Notes: generated by a model not told the origin, from the letters alone. A DNA stretch of 8,018 nucleotides from Agromyces sp. (GCA_031178025.1 JAPSJU010000082.1:1-8018); one strand, 5' to 3'; positions 1 through 5,717 are shown, counted from the first letter of the stretch. A program made the numbers and translations.

Positions 1-337
1 CGAGCGAGCCGCCGAAGATCGTGAAGTCCTGCGAGTACACGGCGACCTGGCGGCCGTGGATCGTGCCGGTACCGGTGACGACGGCGTCGCCGTAGGGGCG
101 CTTCGCATCCATGCCGAACGCATGGGTGCGGTGTCGCACGAACTCGTCGAGTTCCACGAAGGAGCCGGGGTCCAGGAGTTCGGCGATCCGCTCGCGAGCG
201 GTCATCTTCCCCTTGGCGTGCTGCTTCTCGATGGCCGCCTCACCCGATGCCGTCACGGCTTCGTGATAGCGGTGCTTGAGGTCGGCGAGCTTGCCGGCAG
301 TCGTGGAGAGGTCGGGGCCGTCAGTCGCTTCGGTCAC
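1..337 (-). CDS. Acyl-CoA carboxylase beta subunit (carboxyltransferase), N-terminal part, cut by window edge
   Basis: The first 112 codons of a biotin-dependent carboxyltransferase beta chain (AccD/PccB type) read leftwards out of the window. In this family the subunit transfers CO2 from carboxybiotin to acetyl-CoA or propionyl-CoA in the cytosol, feeding fatty-acid or mycolate-type synthesis or propionate use. Visible signs are the early KLADLKHRYHEAV helix, then KGKMTARERIAELLDPGSF, and at the edge VVTGTGTIHGRQVAVYSQDF followed by TIFGGSL, the crotonase-like core opening typical of the family. I chose GTG at 337 because TAGAGT lies 7 bases upstream (leaderless pattern); an in-frame GTG at 346 would add three residues but overlaps that hexamer. 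It diverges from birA, whose product biotinylates the partner alpha chain. Acyl-CoA specificity cannot be told from this fragment. Confidence 0.93.
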   Translation of the reverse strand, partial: MTEATDGPDLSTTAGKLADLKHRYHEAVTASGEAAIEKQHAKGKMTARERIAELLDPGSFVELDEFVRHRTHAFGMDAKRPYGDAVVTGTGTIHGRQVAVYSQDFTIFGGSL

Positions 338-344
338 GCCGTTC

Positions 345-350
345 ACTCTA
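345..350 (-). promoter_or_regulatory. -10 element TAGAGT for the carboxylase beta gene (leaderless)
   Basis: On the minus strand TAGAGT is followed by seven bases (GAACGGC) and then the GTG start at 337. This spacing would put the transcription start on the start codon. No convincing -35 hexamer is seen 16-19 bases upstream. The placement is inferred from the pattern shared with four other starts in the window. Confidence 0.5.
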
Positions 351-376
351 CCGGCGAGCATCCGGCCGAGTTCGTT

Positions 377-398
377 GACGGATTCCTACAAATCCGTC
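377..398. repeat. 8-bp inverted repeat in the carboxylase/birA divergent intergenic region
   Basis: GACGGATT (377-384) and AATCCGTC (391-398) are perfect inverted arms around the 6-base spacer CCTACA. The outer pair 375/400 also matches (T and A), while 376/399 is a mismatch. It sits between two divergent genes of biotin metabolism, 27 bases upstream of the carboxylase -10 hexamer. It could be an operator for a dimeric repressor or an RNA hairpin in the birA leader. No U-tract follows, so a terminator is less likely. The regulator is unknown. Confidence 0.4.
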
Positions 399-446
399 GA
401 GCGTCGTGGTGCATTCCGGTGGCGCCCGAACTGGGAGACTGTCGGC

Positions 447-1310
447 ATGGAGCTTCCTCAGAGTCGTGCCGCGGTGCCTCGCCTCGAGTTCCTCACGTCG
501 GCCGGGTCGACGAACGACGAACTCCGCGACGCGGCGACGGGGCCGGATGCCGCGGCATGGCCGCACGGCTCCGTCATCGTCACGGACGACCAGACGCGCG
601 GCCGGGGCAGGCTCGGCCGCACGTGGCTCGCGCCCACGGGGAAGACCCTCGCGATCTCCGTCCTGCTGCGCCCCTCGTCGCCCGGCGGCGAACCGCTTCC
701 GGCGCCGGGGTACGGCTGGCTTCCGCTCATCGCCGGCGCCGCCATGACCGAGACGGTGCGCCGAGCCGTCGATGCGGCGGCATCCGCTGCGCCGGTGGTG
801 CCCGATCCCGAGGACGGATCGGGCGGCGTCGAGGTGGAGCTCAAGTGGCCGAACGACGTGCTCGTGTCGGGATTCAAGGTGTGCGGCATCCTGTCCGAGC
901 TCGTGCCCGCCGCGCCGGGTTCGGACGACGCGGCCGTGATCGTGGGCGCAGGCCTCAACCTGACGCTCGACGAGCACGACCTGCCCACGCTCACCTCGAC
1001 GTCGCTGCTGCTCGCCACGGGCGTCCAGCCGGACGCCGACGCCGTGCTCGCCGATTATCTCTCGACGTTCCTCGCGCTGGTGCGGACGTTCATCGAACAT
1101 CGGGCGGACGCCGTGGCGAGCGGCATCGCCGAGCGGGTGAGCGAGCTGTGCGGCACGATCGGCTCAGAGGTGCGGGTGGAACTGCCGGGTGACCGGGAGC
1201 TGCTCGGAACGGCGGAGCGTCTCGATGCCGACGGCCGGCTCCTCGTGCGCGACGCGAATGGCGAGCTGCAGGCTGTCGCCGCGGGCGACGTCACGCACCT
1301 GAGGTATTAA
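447..1310 (+). CDS. birA: Biotin--[acetyl-CoA-carboxylase] ligase, monofunctional BirA
   Basis: The 287-residue protein activates biotin with ATP and attaches biotinyl-AMP to the target lysine of a biotin carrier domain, in the cytosol. Signature motifs appear in order: STN (21-23), RGRGRLGR (51-58, the biotinyl-AMP loop), KWPND (133-137), GILSE (147-151) and GAGLNL (167-172). A small C-terminal SH3-like domain spans roughly 238-287. There is no N-terminal winged helix, so it is probably a pure ligase and not a biotin-operon repressor like the E. coli protein. The start is ATG 447 because GGGAG lies at 433-437, nine bases upstream, and the protein then begins as family members do. The frame is open further upstream to 276, but that stretch lies antisense to the carboxylase gene. 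A PH-domain gene follows after 7 bases. Confidence 0.95.
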   Translation: MELPQSRAAVPRLEFLTSAGSTNDELRDAATGPDAAAWPHGSVIVTDDQTRGRGRLGRTWLAPTGKTLAISVLLRPSSPGGEPLPAPGYGWLPLIAGAAMTETVRRAVDAAASAAPVVPDPEDGSGGVEVELKWPNDVLVSGFKVCGILSELVPAAPGSDDAAVIVGAGLNLTLDEHDLPTLTSTSLLLATGVQPDADAVLADYLSTFLALVRTFIEHRADAVASGIAERVSELCGTIGSEVRVELPGDRELLGTAERLDADGRLLVRDANGELQAVAAGDVTHLRY

Positions 1311-1317
1311 TGGGCGT

Positions 1318-1878
1318 ATGAGTCGAGCCGAGCGCCGAGTCGTCGGCCAGCCGGCGGTACCCGTGGAGCGCGTCGTCGCCCGCGTGCGCCGGCATGCGCG
1401 GCGGCTCGCCCTTCCGGCCGTGCTGCTCATCTGCGTCGCCGGCGGCGTCCCCTACGCGCTGCACCTGTTCCCCGAGCCCTGGCAGCAGCTCGCCGTGGTC
1501 GCCGCGGCTGCGCTCGTCCTGGTCCTCGGCGTGCTGCTGCCCTTCCTCGCCTGGCTCACGCGCCGCATCACCATCACCACCCGGCGCACCATCCTCCGCA
1601 GCGGCGTGTTCGTGCGGATCCGCCAGGAGCTGCTGCACAGTCGCGGCTACGACGTGACCGTCCGTCGGACCTGGGCGCAGAGCGCGTTCGGCTCCGGCGA
1701 CGTGCGCATCAACACGGGCCATGAGCGACCGTTCGTGCTGCGCGACGTGCCCGCGCCCGAACTCGTGCAGGCGGCCCTGCAGGAACTCATGATCGAGTCA
1801 CACACGCGCATCGCGGATCATCGGCGTGCCGAGCAGTCCATGGCCGACGGCGACACGATCGCATGGGGCGGTCGCTGA
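1318..1878 (+). CDS. PH domain-containing membrane protein (bacterial PH / DUF304-like)
   Basis: This 186-residue protein has a basic N-terminus (1-30), two hydrophobic segments at about 31-50 and 57-80, and a soluble part from 83 onward. That part reads TRRITITTRRTILRSGVFVR, then QELLHSRGYDVTV and a final helix EELVQAALQEL-like segment near 147-160. The pattern (paired helices, then T.R+I....G....R....L......V) is that of bacterial PH (YdbS/YdbT-like) membrane proteins. Their biochemical role is largely unknown. It is probably co-expressed with birA, since only 7 bases separate birA stop from ATG 1318. TATTAA at 1305-1310, seven bases before the ATG, could also be a weak leaderless promoter inside the birA end. 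Confidence in the fold class is good; no function is assigned. Confidence 0.82.
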   Translation: MSRAERRVVGQPAVPVERVVARVRRHARRLALPAVLLICVAGGVPYALHLFPEPWQQLAVVAAAALVLVLGVLLPFLAWLTRRITITTRRTILRSGVFVRIRQELLHSRGYDVTVRRTWAQSAFGSGDVRINTGHERPFVLRDVPAPELVQAALQELMIESHTRIADHRRAEQSMADGDTIAWGGR

Positions 1879-1911
1879 GCACGGAGTGCCACGGCACCCG
1901 CTCGGAGCGCG

Positions 1912-1917
1912 TAACGT
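1912..1917 (+). promoter_or_regulatory. -10 element TAACGT for the DarT-like gene (leaderless)
   Basis: TAACGT lies in the 45-base gap after the PH-domain gene and is followed by AGAACG and then the GTG at 1924. The six-base spacing predicts a transcript that begins at the start codon. No Shine-Dalgarno sequence precedes this GTG, which agrees with leaderless initiation. No clear -35 box is visible. Confidence 0.5.
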
Positions 1918-1923
1918 AGAACG

Positions 1924-2814
1924 GTGGCCTCGTACACCCTCGAGCGCGAGCCACGCGATGAAGGGTTCCAGTTGGCCGACGAATGCATCCACGGTTTCGA
2001 CGACGGCCTCTGCGCCATCTGCTTCCCCCCGAAGGAGCCTGAGCCGAAGCCCGTCGTCGCAGCTGCCCGCACGGGGCGTCACGGAAATCCCGTCGGTCGC
2101 CCCACCCGCTCGACGGCACGCGTCGCGGGCACCGCTCGCGCGAGCACCATCGCCGAGGCGCCCGTCGATCCGAAGACGCTGCGCATCTACCACGTGACGC
2201 ACGTCGACAACCTGGCCTCGATCCTCGGTGAGGGAGCGCTGCTGGCGGACGGCGCCGGCGCCCAGCCCGCCGTGGACGTCTGCGCGCCCGACGCACGCGC
2301 GTATCGGCGCGCGGCCGCCGTCGAGGGCACCGACGCCGTCGTCGCCGACTACGTCCCGTTCCTCCTGTCCACCGACGCCCACGTCTGGAACGCGGTGCGA
2401 ACGGGTACGCCCGATCCGCGGCTCACCAAGGCGGCCGTCGAGCGCCAGCCCGCCGATCACGTGATCCTCGTCGGCTCCGTGGCCGGGGCGGTCGGCGCGC
2501 GCACGGACTCGCCCGGGACGGTCGTCGTCACCGACGCGGATGCCGCTGCGGGCGGCGTCGGCGTGGCATCCGAGTGGCCGCAGGTGCTGCGGATGCTCCA
2601 GCGGCTCCATCGCGAGGAGGAGGGATCGCGGCTGCTCGCCGCCGAGTTCCTCGTGCGGGAGTGCCTTCCGCTCGAGCGCGTACTGCTCATCGCCGTCGGC
2701 AACGATCGCGTCCGCGACCGCGTGCGGGCGGCGCTCGACGCGGTGGGGCTCCGCACCCGGGTCGCCGTCTACCCGCCGTGGTTCCAGCCGACTCCCGAGC
2801 CGGTCGTGGAGTGA
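1924..2814 (+). CDS. DUF4433/DarT-like ADP-ribosyltransferase with N-terminal Cys/His cluster, orphan
   Basis: This 296-residue protein has three parts. Residues 20-35 hold C21, H23, C30 and C33 (C-x-H-x6-C-x2-C), a possible small zinc-binding knuckle. Residues 36-84 are a Pro/Ala/Arg-rich, probably disordered linker containing GRPTR. Residues 85-287 match the DUF4433 (DarT) layout: IYHVTHVDNLASIL (88-101), an Arg pair at 128-129, DYVPF (142-146), VTDADAAA (202-209), and AEFLVRECLPLERV (240-253) whose E241 aligns with the catalytic glutamate of DarT. Known DarT enzymes ADP-ribosylate thymidine on single-stranded DNA and are paired with the macrodomain antitoxin DarG. No macrodomain gene is in this window, and the region after DYVPF departs from the usual YF/SPMLY-like pattern. 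Target and activity are therefore open; it may be a domesticated or divergent member. It is convergent with gtrA, with a 7-base gap. Confidence 0.78.
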   Translation: MASYTLEREPRDEGFQLADECIHGFDDGLCAICFPPKEPEPKPVVAAARTGRHGNPVGRPTRSTARVAGTARASTIAEAPVDPKTLRIYHVTHVDNLASILGEGALLADGAGAQPAVDVCAPDARAYRRAAAVEGTDAVVADYVPFLLSTDAHVWNAVRTGTPDPRLTKAAVERQPADHVILVGSVAGAVGARTDSPGTVVVTDADAAAGGVGVASEWPQVLRMLQRLHREEEGSRLLAAEFLVRECLPLERVLLIAVGNDRVRDRVRAALDAVGLRTRVAVYPPWFQPTPEPVVE

Positions 2815-2821
2815 CCCGGCG

Positions 2822-3370
2822 CTAGTCGTCCGCCGCCGCGCGCCGCTCGGGCTCCTCGAAGAGCGCGCGCTGCGCCTCCTCGACCCGAGCCAGGTTCGAC
2901 AGGCCGTCGGCGCGATGGTGGCCGTACACCCAGAAGCGGTACAGCAGGAAGCGGAATGCGGTTCCGAGCGCGAGCCCCACGACGTTGGTCGCGATGTTGT
3001 CGGCCAGGATGCTCGTGAATCCGAGCAGGTGATGGCTCACCCAGAGGCACCCGAGCGCGATCGCCATGCCGCCGAGCGAGACGATCACGTACTCGGCGAA
3101 CTCGCGCAGGTAGTTGCGACGACGGTGCCTGCGGAACGTCCAGTAGCGATTGCCGAGCCAGTTGCACAGGATCGCCACGCTCGTCGAGACGGTCTTGGCG
3201 CCGATGGCCGACTGGGCCCAGTGATCGTCGCCGAACACGCCCAGTCGCAGGAGATTGAAGAGCGTCACGTCGATCACGAGCCCGATGAGCCCGACGACTC
3301 CGAACTTCACCGCGTACGCCAGCAGGCCGTGCCAGAGACGGGCGAGCACGTTGCCGGCGGGGGTGGACAC
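2822..3370 (-). CDS. GtrA family membrane protein
   Basis: The 182-residue protein has four predicted membrane helices (about 18-41, 57-74, 92-112 and 123-146). A basic loop with NRYWTFRRHRRR (74-85) matches the GtrA signature, and a charged cytosolic tail spans 150-182. GtrA-like proteins are thought to help move lipid-linked sugars across the membrane or to support glycan-modifying glycosyltransferases. The sugar here is unknown, but the nearby gmd, LCP and glycosyltransferase genes fit cell-surface glycan assembly. I place the start at GTG 3370, six bases after TAGGAT on the minus strand. An in-frame GTG at 3376 would add two residues, but it abuts the -10 hexamer and would not be transcribed from that promoter. 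It diverges from purK. Confidence 0.88.
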   Translation of the reverse strand: MSTPAGNVLARLWHGLLAYAVKFGVVGLIGLVIDVTLFNLLRLGVFGDDHWAQSAIGAKTVSTSVAILCNWLGNRYWTFRRHRRRNYLREFAEYVIVSLGGMAIALGCLWVSHHLLGFTSILADNIATNVVGLALGTAFRFLLYRFWVYGHHRADGLSNLARVEEAQRALFEEPERRAAADD

Positions 3371-3376
3371 CGGCAC

Positions 3377-3382
3377 ATCCTA
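3377..3382 (-). promoter_or_regulatory. -10 element TAGGAT for gtrA (leaderless)
   Basis: On the minus strand TAGGAT is followed by six bases (GTGCCG) and GTG at 3370, the leaderless spacing. It lies exactly 17 bp from the opposing purK-side hexamer at 3400-3405, so the -35 region of each promoter coincides with the -10 of the other. Confidence 0.5.
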
Positions 3383-3399
3383 TGCCGCCGAGCGCGCCC

Positions 3400-3405
3400 T
3401 AAACT
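3400..3405 (+). promoter_or_regulatory. -10 element TAAACT for the purK transcript
   Basis: TAAACT is followed by GGGACG and a GTG at 3412, so transcription should begin at or next to that GTG. The GTG is not in the purK frame; it opens an 11-codon leader frame. The only upstream space for a -35 contact overlaps the gtrA -10. Confidence 0.55.
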
Positions 3406-3411
3406 GGGACG

Positions 3412-3447
3412 GTGCGCCGGCTGGCGGTGCGCGTGAAGCCTGCATGA
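3412..3447 (+). CDS. Putative 11-codon leaderless leader ORF upstream of purK
   Basis: GTG 3412 starts an 11-residue basic peptide, (M)RRLAVRVKPA, ending with TGA at 3445-3447. That stop overlaps an in-frame purK ATG at 3444 (ATGA) and lies 11 bases before the better purK GTG at 3459. If the transcript begins at 3412 as the -10 spacing predicts, ribosomes would translate this frame first and purK by re-initiation or from its own Shine-Dalgarno. All of this is inference from position; the peptide has no homology I can recognise and no run of one amino acid typical of attenuators. Confidence 0.35.
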   Translation: MRRLAVRVKPA

Positions 3448-3458
3448 ACGGAGAACGG

Positions 3459-4583
3459 GTGCGAGTCGGAGTGATCGGCGGCGGGCAGCTCGCCCGGATG
3501 ATGATCCCGGCGGCGATCGAGCTCGGAGTCGAACTCCGAGTGCTCGCCGAGGCCGAGGGGATGTCGGCGGCGCTCGCCGCAGACCGCGTCGGCGACTACA
3601 CCGACGTCGAGACCGTGCTCGCATTCGGCCGCGACGTCGACGTCGTGACGTTCGACCATGAACACGTTCCGCAGCACGTGCTGCGGGCGCTCGTCGACGC
3701 GGGGGTGCCGGTGCATCCCGGCCCCGATGCGCTGCGCTTCGCCCAGGACAAGCTGCTCATGCGGGAGCGGCTCTCCGAGCTCGGCCTGCCGGTTCCCGAC
3801 TGGGCGCGAGTCGAGACCGTCGCCGAACTCGACGACTTCATCGCCGACCACGGCGGCGAGGCGGTCGTGAAGACCCCGCGCGGTGGCTACGACGGCAAGG
3901 GCGTGCGGGTGGTGCGCTCGGGCGCCGAGGCCGCGGAGTGGTTCGCCGTCGGCGACGGCGGCGGCGGTGCCCTGCTCGTCGAGGAGCTCGTGGACTTCCG
4001 GCGTGAGCTCGCCCAGCTGGTGGCGCGCCGGCCGTCGGGCGAGATCGTGGCGTGGCCCGTCGTCGAGACGGTGCAGGTCGGCGGCGTCTGCAGCGAGGTG
4101 ATCGCACCGGCCCCGCGTTCGCCGGGCCGGCTGGCGGACGTCGCTGCGGATGTCGCGATCACGATCGCCGAGGGCCTGGGCGTCACGGGCGTGCTCGCCG
4201 TCGAGCTCTTCGAGACGACCGACGACCGCGTCCTCGTGAACGAACTCGCCATGCGACCGCACAACAGCGGGCACTGGACGATGGACGGCTCCACGACGAG
4301 CCAGTTCGAGCAGCACCTGCGCGCGGTGCTCGACCTCCCCCTCGGCGGCACCGGATGCCACGAACGGTGGTCGGTCATGGTCAACGTGCTCGGCGGACCC
4401 GTCAGCGATGCGCTCACCGACCGGTATCCCGAGGCCCTCGTGGGGCATCCGACGGTGAAGCTCCACAACTACGGCAAGGCGCCGCGACCGGGTCGCAAGG
4501 TCGGGCACGTCACCGCGACGGGCGACGACCTCGACGAGGTGGCGTACGAGGCGCGTGCCGCCGCGGCGGTCTTCCAGGACTGA
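3459..4583 (+). CDS. purK: N5-carboxyaminoimidazole ribonucleotide synthase (PurK)
   Basis: PurK is a cytosolic ATP-grasp enzyme converting AIR, ATP and bicarbonate to N5-CAIR, the substrate of PurE, in purine synthesis. The 374-residue product has the usual family length. Motifs include MRVGVIGGGQLARMM (1-15, N-terminal fold), TFDHEHV (64-70), KTPRGGYDGKG (138-148, ATP-grasp glycine loop), NELAMRPHNSGHWTMDG (261-277) and LHNYGKAPRPGRKVGH (335-350). I prefer GTG 3459 because GGAGA at 3450-3454 gives a well-placed ribosome site and the protein then starts like its relatives. ATG 3444 would add five residues but has only a weak GAAG upstream. A Gly-rich loop (165-170) is lineage variation. Its partner purE lies 1.2 kb downstream, separated by an opposite-strand gene. 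Confidence 0.96.
   Translation: MRVGVIGGGQLARMMIPAAIELGVELRVLAEAEGMSAALAADRVGDYTDVETVLAFGRDVDVVTFDHEHVPQHVLRALVDAGVPVHPGPDALRFAQDKLLMRERLSELGLPVPDWARVETVAELDDFIADHGGEAVVKTPRGGYDGKGVRVVRSGAEAAEWFAVGDGGGGALLVEELVDFRRELAQLVARRPSGEIVAWPVVETVQVGGVCSEVIAPAPRSPGRLADVAADVAITIAEGLGVTGVLAVELFETTDDRVLVNELAMRPHNSGHWTMDGSTTSQFEQHLRAVLDLPLGGTGCHERWSVMVNVLGGPVSDALTDRYPEALVGHPTVKLHNYGKAPRPGRKVGHVTATGDDLDEVAYEARAAAAVFQD
3522..3540. repeat. 8-bp inverted repeat in the 5' part of purK
   Basis: CTCGGAGT (3522-3529) and ACTCCGAG (3533-3540) are perfect inverted arms with spacer CGA. They cover about codons 22-28 of purK. In mRNA this would form a compact hairpin. It encodes ordinary conserved protein sequence, so it may be coincidental. 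Confidence 0.3.
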
Positions 4584-4613
4584 GGCGGCACGCCGGCGCG
4601 CCACGTGCGCGTC

Positions 4614-5579
4614 TCAGCCGCGCGATGCGCCGAGCAGTGCGACGTCGTGCGCCACCATGGCGCTCACGATGGACTCGAGGTCCATCGTGGGCGACCAGCC
4701 GAGCACCTCGCGCGCCCTGCTGGCGTCCCCCGTCTGGATCGCGGCGTCGGCGGGGCGCATGAAGGCGGGATCCTGCTCGACATGGCTCCGCCAGTCCGTG
4801 ATCCCCACCGCGGCGAAGGCCATGGCGACGAACTCGGCGACCGAATGCGCGACGCCGGTCGCGATGACATAGTCGCCGGGATGCCCGGCGGCGAGGGCGA
4901 GGGCCCTGGCGTAGTCGGGTGCCCACCCCCAGTCCCGCACGGCGTCGAGGTTGCCGAGGCGCAGCCGCGACTCGAGCCCCAGGTGGATGCGGGCGACGCC
5001 GGCCGTGATCTTCCGCGTGACGAACGTCTCGGGTCGTCTCGGGGACTCGTGGTTGAAGAGGATGCAGCTGGAGGCATCCACTCCGGCAGCGCGGTACACC
5101 CCGACGAGGTGATGTCCGTACGCCTTGGCGGCGCCGTAGGGATTCAACGGACGGATCGGCGTGGACTCGCGCTGCGGGACCTCCTCGGCCTGCCCGAACA
5201 TCTCGGCGCTCGACGCCTGCACGAACGCGACCCGGCGACCGGTCCGCTCGGCCGACCGGCGACAGGCGTCGAGCAGGACGGCGACCGGGCGTGCCGTCAC
5301 CGCCTCCGTCTCGATGGGCGAGTGCCATGAGGCCGCGACCGAGGTGAGCCCGCCGAGGTTGAAGACGACGTCGGGCGCGAGCGAGTCGACGAGTTCGTCG
5401 AGGCGGGCGGCATCGGCCAGGTCGCCGTCGTGCAGCACCGGTGAGGGCTCGACCGACGATGCCGGCCGTCGGTCGGATTCCCGCACGAGGCCGTGCACGA
5501 CCCAGCCGTCCTCGAGCAGCTGATCGGCCAGGTAACTGCCCGTCTGCCCGGAGATGCCCGTGATGAGCGCTGTCCGCAT
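4614..5579 (-). CDS. gmd: GDP-mannose 4,6-dehydratase-like short-chain dehydrogenase
   Basis: This 321-residue NAD(P)-dependent extended SDR probably converts GDP-mannose to GDP-4-keto-6-deoxymannose, the precursor of fucose, rhamnose and related deoxysugars of cell-surface glycans. It opens with ALITGISGQTGSYLA (4-18, Rossmann loop). It then has QASSAEMFG (121-129) and NPYGAAK (146-152), giving Ser124, Glu126, Tyr148 and Lys152 as the likely catalytic set with normal Gmd spacing. The diagnostic stretch LFNHESPRR/ETFVTRK (174-190) is followed by LGNLDAVRDWG (208-218) and DYVIATG (236-242). It is shorter than E. coli Gmd (373 residues), and NLGGLTSVAASW (74-85) departs from the usual NLAAQSHV, so substrate preference could differ. 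ATG 5579 has GAGGA nine bases upstream. It is convergent to purK (30-base gap) and divergent from purE. Confidence 0.88.
   Translation of the reverse strand: MRTALITGISGQTGSYLADQLLEDGWVVHGLVRESDRRPASSVEPSPVLHDGDLADAARLDELVDSLAPDVVFNLGGLTSVAASWHSPIETEAVTARPVAVLLDACRRSAERTGRRVAFVQASSAEMFGQAEEVPQRESTPIRPLNPYGAAKAYGHHLVGVYRAAGVDASSCILFNHESPRRPETFVTRKITAGVARIHLGLESRLRLGNLDAVRDWGWAPDYARALALAAGHPGDYVIATGVAHSVAEFVAMAFAAVGITDWRSHVEQDPAFMRPADAAIQTGDASRAREVLGWSPTMDLESIVSAMVAHDVALLGASRG
4661..4693 (+). terminator. Long inverted repeat inside the gmd 3' end, candidate purK transcript terminator
   Basis: CACGATGGAC (4665-4674) and GTCCATCGTG (4680-4689) are perfect 10-bp arms around TCGAG. On the plus-strand RNA the stem extends by a U-G wobble (4664/4690) and three Watson-Crick pairs (4661-4663 with 4691-4693), 14 pairs in all. 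It lies 78 bases past the purK stop. No U-tract follows, as in many proposed actinobacterial terminators. On the gmd mRNA the wobble becomes an A-C mismatch. Function is inferred from structure and place only. Confidence 0.4.
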
Positions 5580-5584
5580 ATCGG

Positions 5585-5656
5585 CTAGTCCTCGCTGCGG
5601 TCGCTCGAGGCGAGCACGTCCTGGCCGGCGACGGCCGTGGTGATGGCGCGGAGCAT
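5585..5656 (-). CDS. Putative 23-codon small ORF just upstream of gmd
   Basis: ATG 5656 opens a 23-residue frame ending in TAG at 5585-5587, five bases before the gmd ATG. GGAAG (5660-5664) precedes the ATG by only three bases, a tight but possible ribosome site. All 23 sense codons end in G or C, matching the coding bias of neighbouring genes. The peptide begins MLRAITTAVAGQ and ends acidic (SSDRSED); I recognise no family. The frame stays open upstream without an ATG or GTG in the part I read, so it could also be a remnant of a longer gene. The GAGGA for gmd lies inside its last codons, so it could couple translation to gmd. Confidence 0.3.
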   Translation of the reverse strand: MLRAITTAVAGQDVLASSDRSED

Positions 5657-5711
5657 GTTCTTCCGTTCGTTCGCGCAGCGAGGCGGCCGCAGACTGGAGG
5701 GTTCTTCCCCG

Positions 5712-5717
5712 AGGATA
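5712..5717 (-). promoter_or_regulatory. Candidate -10 element TATCCT for gmd
   Basis: TATCCT on the minus strand lies about 130 bases upstream of gmd and 55 bases upstream of the small ORF start. It would give a leader of about 125 bases. No -35 box stands out, so this is a weak call based on a TANNNT match in the only gene-free stretch available. Confidence 0.25.

Noticed and set aside
375..380. TTGACG as a -35 box for birA
   Set aside because: No -10 hexamer lies 16-19 bases downstream (the window there reads CGAGCG-like sequence), and the motif is part of the dyad.
276..446. N-terminal extension of birA to an upstream ATG
   Set aside because: It would run antisense through the carboxylase start and the intergenic dyad. 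ATG 447 has a good GGGAG ribosome site and yields the family-typical N-terminus without a DNA-binding domain.
1310..1321. Earlier ATG at 1310 for the PH-domain gene
   Set aside because: It reads only ATG GGC GTA before a TGA stop, so it cannot start the gene.
1924..3370. DarTG-type toxin-antitoxin module
   Set aside because: The DarT-like gene is followed by a convergent four-helix GtrA membrane protein, not a macrodomain protein, and the gene before it encodes a PH-domain membrane protein. No antitoxin candidate is present.
3399..4604. Long minus-strand open frame antisense to purK (about 400 codons)
   Set aside because: It mirrors purK, which has complete enzyme motifs. The antisense product is Arg/His-rich and shows no domain, a usual GC-rich shadow frame.
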